This document shows, one piece after another, positions 1 through 5,134 of a DNA stretch of 5,134 nt (positions are counted from its first letter, which is position 1; each line of letters opens with the position of its first letter). The DNA is from JBKJTP01 sp046590195 (GTDB lineage Bacteria; Bacteroidota; Ignavibacteria; Palsa-1295), in the NCBI GenBank assembly GCA_046590195.1, contig JBKJTP010000094.1, forward strand, positions 1 through 5,134. The letters run 5' to 3'. The position numbers were made by a program, and so were the translations under genes. Below the pieces are notes generated by a model that did no database searches, was not told the origin of the DNA, and saw only the letters and a list, made by a program, of their open reading frames with translations.

Positions 1-440
1 ACACTGCATCGCTCTCATGGAGCTGGGGTGCGACGAACTCCGCAGCCCACAGCACTGGCTCAGGCATGGGTACTGGTAAGGTGAACGTGCAGGACATCAG
101 CTTGATGCGCTCTCCAAGCTCGATCAGCTTTAGCTATACTGTAAAGTCACCACGTGACGCCGCGTCGGGCCAATCATCCGGCAAGCGCGATGCAGCGAGC
201 GGACAAGCTTCCGGCAAGCGCCAGCACAAGCCGATCACATTCACCAAAGAGATCGACAAGTCATCGCCGATCTTGATGAAGACGATGGACAAGTCATCAC
301 CAAAGCTCGCACTTGCCACGTTCACAGTCGATGACGATTGTGACGGCATCACGGGTAAGATCGGCGCGACGAATGAGAAGAAAGAGCCGATCCAGATCGA
401 AAGCTGGTCATGGGGAGTCTCGAACGCCGGTTCGAGATAA
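1..440 (+). CDS. Hcp-like protein (type VI secretion tube protein family), 5' end outside window
   Basis: The reading frame is open from the left edge (first full codon at 3) to TAA at 438-440, giving 145 visible residues. The in-frame ATG at 66 is probably internal, because the Hcp-like motif SLSWSWGATN lies upstream of it in the same frame. Family signatures seen are SWSWG (residues 5-9), GTGKVNVQD (23-31), SGKRQHKPITFTKEIDKSSP and DKSSPKLA. In the known family, Hcp is a small beta-barrel protein that forms hexameric rings stacked into the T6SS tube; related orphan copies act as effectors or have unknown roles. Oddities: two tandem pairs of 11-residue units, and a C-terminus (CDGITGK, then ESWSWGVSNAGSR) that looks like the beginning of another Hcp domain. 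The usual C-terminal strands expected after DKSSPKL are missing. No T6SS partner gene is in the window, so a tube role is not shown; an orphan or degenerate Hcp-fold protein is equally possible. Confidence 0.72.
   Translation, partial: TASLSWSWGATNSAAHSTGSGMGTGKVNVQDISLMRSPSSISFSYTVKSPRDAASGQSSGKRDAASGQASGKRQHKPITFTKEIDKSSPILMKTMDKSSPKLALATFTVDDDCDGITGKIGATNEKKEPIQIESWSWGVSNAGSR
153..218 (+). repeat. Two tandem 33-base units in the Hcp-like gene (RDAASGQ[S/A]SGK)
   Basis: Units at 153-185 and 186-218 encode RDAASGQSSGK and RDAASGQASGK. They match at 10 of 11 residues but only 24 of 33 bases. Most differences are synonymous, including a Ser TCG versus AGC that needs three base changes. The protein repeat therefore seems to have been kept while the DNA diverged. 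Confidence 0.8.
255..320 (+). repeat. Two tandem 33-base units in the Hcp-like gene (DKSSP motif)
   Basis: Units at 255-287 and 288-320 encode DKSSPILMKTM and DKSSPKLALAT. The first five codons differ at only 2 of 15 bases and the rest is diverged. The period is the same 33 bases as the upstream pair. DKSSP is a hallmark of Hcp proteins and normally occurs once per domain, so one copy looks like an insertion or duplication. Confidence 0.6.
418..437 (+). other. Perfect 8-bp inverted repeat just before the stop codon of the Hcp-like gene
   Basis: TCTCGAAC (418-425), loop GCCG, and GTTCGAGA (430-437) are exact inverted copies, directly followed by the TAA stop. It precedes the main terminator by 26 bases. 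It may stabilise the mRNA 3' end, or be a chance product of the coding sequence. Confidence 0.4.
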
Positions 441-463
441 GCTCACGAGCAATTTCCAATTTA

Positions 464-490
464 GGCCGCCCAGTATGGGTGGCCTTTTTA
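464..490 (+). terminator. Rho-independent terminator of the Hcp-like gene
   Basis: The stem GGCCGCCC (464-471) pairs with GGGTGGCC (477-484) through eight pairs, one of them G-U. The loop is AGTAT, and a T-rich tract starting TTTTTATTTT follows. It lies 24 bases after the stop codon, which fits transcription ending here and not running into the lipoprotein gene. Confidence 0.85.
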
Positions 491-505
491 TTTTACTTTG
501 CGGAA

Positions 506-536
506 GTTGGATCCGGTAACTTCTGACGTATATTCG
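506..536 (+). promoter_or_regulatory. Candidate Bacteroidetes-type promoter for the lipoprotein gene
   Basis: GTTG (506-509), a 19-base spacer, and TATATTCG (529-536) resemble the Bacteroidetes sigma-ABfr consensus TTTG-N19-TAnnTTTG; the -7 box matches 5 of its 6 fixed positions. The -7 box ends 28 bases before the ATG, implying a short leader of about 20 bases. Motifs this short can occur by chance. Confidence 0.35.
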
Positions 537-564
537 CAGTCTTAGCACGAACCGATCCTAGCTT

Positions 565-2553
565 ATGACACTGCCTCGCAGCCTATTCTACTTCTGCTTC
601 ACTGCACTATTGCTTTCGCTTTCTTCATGCGATCTGCTCTCACCTAAGGACGATGCCCCAGTAGGCGGTAGTCTTGAGTTCGGAGACGAAGTATTGCTAA
701 CCACAGCCAGCATCGGCAGTGGCGGTGGAGATGCGAGCGTAGTTGGTGCAGATACATTGAATGGTCTTACGCTCGATGTGATGCCGAACACGTTTACGGA
801 CTCACGCACATTCACGATCAGTTATCTTCCGATCAAGAGCAGCACGCTGAATTCTCGCTTTAAGGTGATTACTCCGGTGATCAGGATCAAGAATGGCGGA
901 GGCTTTGCAGAGAACCCGATGACAGTAAAGATCCCGGTGAAGGTCCCGGACGATCAATTCGCAATGGCCTTTGCTTACAACGCTGCGGATGGCTCGCTCG
1001 AGCCATTACCACTCAGTGCTCAGGACGCGAATTCGGTCACGATGTGGTCGTACCATTTCGAGCACTTTCAAGAGTACAGCGACGATCAACGGGCGCGATC
1101 GAAGGGTGGAAATCCATTGGCAGATCTTGCAGAGACGAATCTGATCGTGTGCATGATGTCGAAGGCCGAGCTCTTCGCATCTAACGATAAATCCGAATTC
1201 GTCCCCGGCGTGGATGACTGGGGATTTGATAACTACGGCTCGATGATCGCTCCGGGCGGACATTGTGCGGGACAAAGCTTCGGTGCAATGTATTATTATG
1301 TCGTACGAAAAGGGATGAAGAAGGAGCCAGCACTTTATCGCCACTATGATAATAACCTACTCTTCCCGACGCCGCAGATTCAGTGGGACGATCGTAACGG
1401 ATACGCATTTTGCTCGGTACTTCAGGCGAACCGTCCTGAACTCAACATTCCTGTAGAGGTCCCGAAGAGCGATAGCCTCACATTCATGGCTTTCAAATTT
1501 GGGTTCATTGCTGCGCCGAAGTATCCTCAGTTCGTCTCGATCTGGAGGCAAAGCTCGCCGCTCACTGGTGGTCATGCCATTGTTGCATATGCAGGCAGCG
1601 GCAACACCATCCGCGTATGCGACCCAAACTATCAAGGCAAGACCGATCGTGTGATCACCTTCGCTGGTGGGAGATTCCAGCCATATAACTCAGGAGCTGA
1701 CGCAGCGCACCTAGGTACACCCTACCCTGTGATCATCTACACTGGCGTTACGTCAACATTCAATTTCCGGCTTGCACATACGGAGTGGAAGAATTTTCAG
1801 AACGCTACGATCGGTGCATCGTACTTTACCAGTTTCATCATCAAATGCCGAGACACCGAAACCGCCGCATTTACGGTCGCGACCCAGGGGTGGAAGTCAA
1901 CAACGGGGAAGGTACAGTTTCAAGTGGATTATGCTGGCACCAGGGTGTTGGTCGACACTGTGTATGGCCGTGATCAGCGCCCGATTATCGGGGATGGTGG
2001 ATGGTACGCTGTGCCCGACGGCCTCAACTGGATCGGCCTCCGTATCAGCGATGCAATTGGTAAATGGGCAGGCTTCAAGTGGTTTGAGTTGGAGGGCAAG
2101 AATGGGCCGCCACCTTCGCGATGCGAGAACACCAAGTTCTGGCAAACCAGTCTGGGCGCAGCGTACGTCACCTACACGGACTCACTCTTCGAAACCGGCG
2201 AGCGAGTGATCTATCTTGAAGATGCGGGATCACCTGAGGACATCTGCTCCGATGAACACATCCATCCCAAGTGGGAGATACGCGGAAATCTTGCAGAGAT
2301 GAAGATCAGCGCATACACCTATTGGAGCTTGTTCGGACGAGAAGCTGCATTGACAGAAACGAAGCCAGGTGTTTACACTGGCACCATGGAGATCGGGCTC
2401 AAGCAAGCCTTCGATAATGACCCTGGCTACGTAGGGCTACAATATCGTATCAAATTCCCATCGCGAGGAAGCCTGGCTACAGATCTAAAATATCTGTTCG
2501 ACCGTCTCACTTCTGCCAAGATCGAGCTCTCGTATAAAGAGCATCGCGACTGA
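565..2553 (+). CDS. Large lipoprotein with papain-like (C39-like) cysteine peptidase core
   Basis: This 662-residue protein starts at ATG 565. An in-frame TAG at 559-561 excludes an earlier start, and no clear Shine-Dalgarno precedes it. Residues 1-21 are a lipoprotein signal (R5, hydrophobic 7-18, lipobox LSSC with Cys22), so the mature protein should be lipid-anchored. Residues about 36-170 look like a ZU5-like beta-sandwich (GGDASV, LNGLTLDVMP, ending in WSYHFEHFQEY). Residues about 188-395 carry a papain-like pattern: GGHCAGQS with Cys234, GGHAIVAY with His337, and VCDPNYQG with Asp353/Asn355. This is the order and spacing style of C39-like cysteine peptidases and bacterial transglutaminase-fold relatives. 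Residues about 396-662 are beta-rich and unrecognised, possibly one or two Ig-like domains. Terminators isolate it from the upstream gene. The substrate is unknown and activity is inferred from motifs only. The fold call is moderately sure; the lipoprotein call is strong. Confidence 0.8.
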   Translation: MTLPRSLFYFCFTALLLSLSSCDLLSPKDDAPVGGSLEFGDEVLLTTASIGSGGGDASVVGADTLNGLTLDVMPNTFTDSRTFTISYLPIKSSTLNSRFKVITPVIRIKNGGGFAENPMTVKIPVKVPDDQFAMAFAYNAADGSLEPLPLSAQDANSVTMWSYHFEHFQEYSDDQRARSKGGNPLADLAETNLIVCMMSKAELFASNDKSEFVPGVDDWGFDNYGSMIAPGGHCAGQSFGAMYYYVVRKGMKKEPALYRHYDNNLLFPTPQIQWDDRNGYAFCSVLQANRPELNIPVEVPKSDSLTFMAFKFGFIAAPKYPQFVSIWRQSSPLTGGHAIVAYAGSGNTIRVCDPNYQGKTDRVITFAGGRFQPYNSGADAAHLGTPYPVIIYTGVTSTFNFRLAHTEWKNFQNATIGASYFTSFIIKCRDTETAAFTVATQGWKSTTGKVQFQVDYAGTRVLVDTVYGRDQRPIIGDGGWYAVPDGLNWIGLRISDAIGKWAGFKWFELEGKNGPPPSRCENTKFWQTSLGAAYVTYTDSLFETGERVIYLEDAGSPEDICSDEHIHPKWEIRGNLAEMKISAYTYWSLFGREAALTETKPGVYTGTMEIGLKQAFDNDPGYVGLQYRIKFPSRGSLATDLKYLFDRLTSAKIELSYKEHRD

Positions 2554-2733
2554 TCGTATTGGCTTTCTGTGAGTCGTATTTCGTCAGCCCTATCTATTTA
2601 AAATGTATTTTGCAGGGTGTGTGATGCAAGCTCAGCAAAGAGTCTGAGTCTTAGCGCACCCTTTCTGTCCCCTTTATGGGCCCCGTTTGGCTCGCCACGA
2701 GGCAGCATTGTCCCTGTAACCTTGATATAATAC
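2554..2733 (+). other. Intergenic/leader region before the OmpA-family gene
   Basis: These 180 bases hold no convincing gene. They contain a modest hairpin (2615-2661) and pyrimidine-rich stretches. No good TAnnTTTG box was found. The nearest partial matches are TATTTTG at 2606-2612, which is one base short in spacing, and CCCGTTTG at 2682-2689, which lacks the TA. A promoter for the downstream gene must lie here or further up, but I cannot place it. Confidence 0.5.
2615..2661 (+). promoter_or_regulatory. Two-part hairpin, weak terminator or leader structure
   Basis: The outer stem GGGTGTG (2615-2621) pairs with CGCACCC (2655-2661) with one G-U pair. An inner stem CTCAG (2631-2635) pairs with CTGAG (2644-2648) around an 8-base loop. 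The following TTTCTGTCCCCTTT is only partly T-rich. It could be a weak terminator of the lipoprotein gene 62 bases after its stop, or part of the leader of the OmpA-family gene. Confidence 0.25.
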
Positions 2734-4719
2734 ATGTACGCTTCTCAATTTTTCGGACGGATCCGATCCGTCATTATCTTACTAACTCTGGGCTGCAGTC
2801 TCAGCATGTTCGCACCAGAAACGGTGCATGCACAGGCTGTCGCAAAGAGGATCTCCTTCGGCTTCAATGCCGGCGGTAACAAGTACTTCGGTAGCTTCAC
2901 CGATAATCAGTTCTTTTTCTCGGGTGACGCATTCCTTCGCTGGAATATCTTCAACGAGCTCAGCTTGCACGTAGGCTATGGCGCAGGACAGATGCGCATT
3001 AAGGTCAACGAGCAGAACATCCGCGGCAACCCGGCTTACTTCGGACCGTGGGATCCTACCAACAACCTCGGTGTCGGCCAGGGCTTCTACCCTGGTACAG
3101 AGATCCGCCGCGAAGAAAAGAATGCTATCCGCCACGGCGGCATTCAGGGATTGCTCCCGCTGAACTTCTGGCCGAAGCAAACATTCGTCCCCTACATCAC
3201 GGCTGGTGTAGAGATGCTGAACTTCGAGCCTCGCAACCTCGACCAGAATGTTGCACTGCCGAATAACTCGAAGGGCACGTACGAGAAGAATGTTGTAGGC
3301 ATGCTCGCAGGATTAGGCTACGAGCTCTATCTCAACGACAATCTCGTGTTCAACGGACGCGGATTGATGCACTTGACAGGCACACCATATCTCGATGATT
3401 ATGCAGAGTCATCAGGAACACAGACGGTAGAGGGCGACAGCGACGCTGATCCGGATAACTTCATGACGTTCGGTATCGGTCTCTCCTACTACATCTTCGG
3501 ATTCGTCGATAGCGACGAAGACGGTTTGACAGATGGCGACGAGCGCAACGTCTACATGACCGATCCTTTCAACCCAGATACAGACGGTGACGGACTGCGT
3601 GATGGCCGCGAAGTCAAAGAGACTCGCACTGAGCCAACAAAGCCTGACACCGATGGCGATGGACTGAGCGACGGCGAAGAGGTTGAGCAGCACATGACGG
3701 ACGCGACCAACCCTGACACTGATGCTGACGGATTGAACGACGGCTCAGAGATCAAGGCGCATAGCACCGATCCGAAGAACGCAGACACCGACGGTGACGA
3801 GCTCAAGGATGGCGAAGAGGTCAACAACATGAAGACCAAGCCTAATGACAAGGACACCGATAAGGATGGGCTTGCTGACGGCGCGGAAGCTCGTGGTATC
3901 GGTACCGATCCTCTCAAGCTCGATACGGACAATGACGGTCTCTCTGATGGTGACGAGGTCAATACGCACAAGACCGATCCGAAGGTAGCTGATACCGACA
4001 AGGATGGCTTGCAGGATGGCCGCGAGATCACTGAGTTCAAGACGAACCCTCTTAAGACCGATTCGGATGACGATATGCTCTCCGATGGCGATGAGATCAA
4101 CCGCTACCGTACATCACCGATCAAGAAGGATACGGATGGCGACACACTCACTGACGGTGAGGAAGTGACCAAGACAGGTACCAACCCGTTGCTTGCTGAC
4201 ACAGATGGAGATACGTTCAACGACAACATCGATCGTTGCCCGCTCATCAAGGGTGTTGCACCAGACGGTTGCCCACCAAAGCCGAAGGTCAACACTGTTG
4301 CTAACTTCCCTGGCGTTCTCTTCATCGTGAACACCGATAATTTCGATCTTACCGTTCCTGGTACGCTCGATAACTTGAACCAGATCAAGGGTCTCGTTGA
4401 GCAGTGTAAGGATATCAAGGTCGAGATCGAAGGACACGCAAGTTCTGAGGGCGAAGCAGTTCGCAATCAGGAGCTTTCCGAGATGCGCGCAGCACGCGTC
4501 AAGTCATGGCTCATCGAGCAGGGCGTTGATGCATCGAAGGTTGCACGCACAGTCGGATTCGGTTCTTCAAAGCCGATCGTCCCAGAGCCTAAGGGCAGCA
4601 CGACTGTCAAGAAGGGCAAGAAGAACGTAACGACAAAGGGCGCGACTGCAGAGCAGATCGAAGCAGCCCGCAAGCAGAACCGCCGCATCGCGGTCCGCGT
4701 AGTCGAGACATGTAAGTAA
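2734..4719 (+). CDS. OmpA-family outer-membrane protein with TSP3 repeats
   Basis: This 661-residue protein likely anchors the outer membrane to peptidoglycan. An in-frame TAA at 2728-2730 fixes ATG 2734 as the earliest start. Residues 1-33 are a Sec signal peptide (R9, R11, hydrophobic 12-26, probable cleavage after VHA). Residues about 38-257 alternate like an eight-stranded porin barrel, with strands such as SFGFNAGG, SLHVGYGAG, YITAGVEML, MLAGLGYELYL and FGIGLSYYIFGF. Residues 259-488 are ten tandem 23-residue TSP3 calcium-binding repeats (DTDGDGLxDGxE, then often TDP). A degenerate eleventh (489-514) ends with the pair Cys502/Cys513. Residues about 525-658 are the OmpA C-terminal domain: LFIVNTDNFDL, EIEGHASSEG, RNQELSEMRAARVKSWL, VGFGSSKPI and NRRIAVRV. 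The usual ligand-binding Asp is Ser570, while Arg585 is kept. A Lys-rich insert occupies about 618-637. A strong terminator follows. The family call is very secure; pore activity is unproven. Confidence 0.95.
   Translation: MYASQFFGRIRSVIILLTLGCSLSMFAPETVHAQAVAKRISFGFNAGGNKYFGSFTDNQFFFSGDAFLRWNIFNELSLHVGYGAGQMRIKVNEQNIRGNPAYFGPWDPTNNLGVGQGFYPGTEIRREEKNAIRHGGIQGLLPLNFWPKQTFVPYITAGVEMLNFEPRNLDQNVALPNNSKGTYEKNVVGMLAGLGYELYLNDNLVFNGRGLMHLTGTPYLDDYAESSGTQTVEGDSDADPDNFMTFGIGLSYYIFGFVDSDEDGLTDGDERNVYMTDPFNPDTDGDGLRDGREVKETRTEPTKPDTDGDGLSDGEEVEQHMTDATNPDTDADGLNDGSEIKAHSTDPKNADTDGDELKDGEEVNNMKTKPNDKDTDKDGLADGAEARGIGTDPLKLDTDNDGLSDGDEVNTHKTDPKVADTDKDGLQDGREITEFKTNPLKTDSDDDMLSDGDEINRYRTSPIKKDTDGDTLTDGEEVTKTGTNPLLADTDGDTFNDNIDRCPLIKGVAPDGCPPKPKVNTVANFPGVLFIVNTDNFDLTVPGTLDNLNQIKGLVEQCKDIKVEIEGHASSEGEAVRNQELSEMRAARVKSWLIEQGVDASKVARTVGFGSSKPIVPEPKGSTTVKKGKKNVTTKGATAEQIEAARKQNRRIAVRVVETCK
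3508..4275 (+). repeat. Tandem 69-base units encoding TSP3 repeats
   Basis: Ten units of exactly 69 bases (3508-4197) each encode 23 residues beginning D[T/S]DxDxLxDG or a close variant. An eleventh, altered unit runs from 4198 to about 4275 and ends in a Cys-containing exit motif. The units are clearly diverged in DNA, so this is an old protein repeat rather than a recent DNA expansion. The glycine at position 6 is replaced in units 5, 9 and 10 by E, M and T. By family knowledge (bacterial TSP3), the aspartates bind calcium and make a stiff linker. Confidence 0.95.
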
Positions 4720-4726
4720 GCTTACT
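4715..4726 (+). other. 12-base perfect palindrome over the stop codon of the OmpA-family gene
   Basis: AGTAAGCTTACT equals its own reverse complement and contains the stop TAA (4717-4719). It has no loop, so it is a poor RNA hairpin. It could be a protein-binding site or chance. Confidence 0.3.
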
Positions 4727-4740
4727 CAAAGCTAGAATGC

Positions 4741-4771
4741 AAAAGGCTCCTCAATTTGAGGAGCCTTTTTT
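4741..4771 (+). terminator. Rho-independent terminator of the OmpA-family gene, possibly bidirectional
   Basis: AAAAGGCTCCTC (4741-4752) pairs perfectly with GAGGAGCCTTTT (4758-4769) around AATTT, followed by more T residues. The A-run before the stem would supply a T-tract on the opposite strand. It starts 21 bases after the stop codon and separates this gene from the next. Confidence 0.93.
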
Positions 4772-4796
4772 AATTTCGTCACTTCACAAGCTACAC

Positions 4797-4830
4797 TTCG
4801 GCCCAACCAGAAACTTCGTGCTTATCTTTG
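4797..4830 (+). promoter_or_regulatory. Candidate Bacteroidetes-type promoter for the head-GIN lipoprotein gene
   Basis: TATCTTTG (4823-4830) matches the Bacteroidetes -7 consensus TAnnTTTG at every fixed position and ends 30 bases before the ATG. The upstream element is weak: TTCG at 4797-4800 with a 22-base spacer, slightly longer than usual. It lies directly after the upstream terminator, where a new promoter is expected. Confidence 0.5.
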
Positions 4831-4860
4831 CCGTAGCCAGAAACGCAAATTGACACAGCT

Positions 4861-5134
4861 ATGAAGATCATGTACCTACTCGCGGCTACTCTCCTGCTGA
4901 GCGCATGTGTGCGCTTTTCGGATCTCGAACAGATCAAAGGATCTGGCAAACTAGCGACCGAGACGCGGGCGCTCACCGGCTTCTCGAAGATCTCGCTCGA
5001 AGGCGACATGGAGGTTTACGTTACTCAGGGCGCGAGCGAATCGGTGCGGATCGAAGCAGACGACAATCTGCTGAAGCATATCACAACGACGATCGAAGGC
5101 GGCGAGTTGGAGATCTCATCGAACGAGTCGCTCA
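4861..5134 (+). CDS. Head-GIN (DUF2807) domain lipoprotein, 3' end outside window
   Basis: The frame is open from ATG 4861 to the right edge, with 91 complete codons visible. An in-frame TAG at 4834-4836 limits earlier starts; an internal ATG at 4870 is a less likely alternative because it would drop the basic K2. Residues 1-15 are a short lipoprotein signal with lipobox LSAC and Cys16. Then come the typical opening elements of the head-GIN/DUF2807 family: GSGKLATETRALTGFSKISL, followed by EVYVTQGASESVRIEADDNLL and a TTTIEGGELEIS strand. Family members are beta-helical envelope proteins common in Bacteroidota, sometimes labelled putative autotransporter adhesins; their molecular role is not established. 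Its own promoter candidate and the terminator upstream suggest independent transcription. The length and C-terminus cannot be judged from this window. Confidence 0.88.
   Translation, partial: MKIMYLLAATLLLSACVRFSDLEQIKGSGKLATETRALTGFSKISLEGDMEVYVTQGASESVRIEADDNLLKHITTTIEGGELEISSNESL

Noticed and set aside
426..440. GGTTCGA resembling a tRNA T-arm, possible attachment site
   Set aside because: No other tRNA arms, acceptor stem or CCA surround it, and the sequence is explained by the inverted repeat at the gene's end.
313..519. Frameshift continuation of the Hcp-like gene past its stop
   Set aside because: The +1 frame across this stretch gives Arg-rich sequence with no Hcp motif and runs through the terminator, so a recent frameshift does not explain the abrupt C-terminus.
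1772..2209. 145-codon + strand frame inside the lipoprotein gene
   Set aside because: It is rich in Arg and Ser, has no recognisable domain, and is fully overlapped by the strongly supported 662-residue frame.
2726..2731. TATAAT, a perfect sigma-70 -10 box
   Set aside because: It ends three bases before the ATG at 2734, so transcription would begin inside the gene and lose the signal peptide start. No -35 element at a proper distance was found.
3552..4100. 182-codon open frame on the minus strand, rich in Ser and Pro
   Set aside because: It lies entirely antisense to the TSP3 repeats. Its periodic SPSxSVS pattern is the complement of the Asp/Gly codons of those repeats, and there is no start context or family resemblance.
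3508..4197. Regular 69-base repeats considered as a CRISPR array or satellite
   Set aside because: The units are diverged, have no identical repeats or unique spacers, and encode in-frame calcium-binding motifs.

Overview
The window reads as a piece of a chromosome from the Bacteroidota/Chlorobiota/Ignavibacteriota/Kapaibacteriota (FCB) group. This is an inference from four things. There is an OmpA-family porin with bacterial thrombospondin type-3 (TSP3) repeats. There is a head-GIN (DUF2807) lipoprotein. No Shine-Dalgarno sequence is clear in front of any start. Two intergenic regions carry -7 boxes like the Bacteroidetes TAnnTTTG consensus. No rRNA, tRNA or taxonomic marker gene is present, so the genus cannot be named.

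Layout, all genes on the + strand: (1) 1-440, the 3' end of an Hcp-like (T6SS tube-like) gene that enters from the left edge, closed by a strong intrinsic terminator at 464-490. (2) 565-2553, a 662-residue lipoprotein with an N-terminal beta-sandwich, a papain-like Cys/His/Asp core and C-terminal beta-rich regions. (3) 2554-2733, a 180-base leader/intergenic region with one modest hairpin. (4) 2734-4719, a 661-residue OmpA-family protein made of a signal peptide, a beta-barrel, ten exact 23-residue TSP3 repeats plus a degenerate eleventh, and an OmpA peptidoglycan-binding domain; a near-perfect intrinsic terminator follows at 4741-4771. (5) 4861 to the right edge, the 5' part of a head-GIN-domain lipoprotein.

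Strong terminators after genes 1 and 3, and separate promoter candidates before genes 2 and 4, suggest mostly single-gene transcription units rather than an operon. The common theme is the cell envelope: two lipoproteins, an outer-membrane protein that ties the membrane to peptidoglycan, and an Hcp-fold protein. No other secretion-system gene is visible, so the Hcp homologue cannot be tied to a T6SS here.

Nothing in the window amounts to a clearly new system. The least ordinary items are the rearranged Hcp-like protein, with paired 11-residue duplications and a second domain-start motif at its very C-terminus, and the large lipoprotein with an apparent papain-like catalytic triad.
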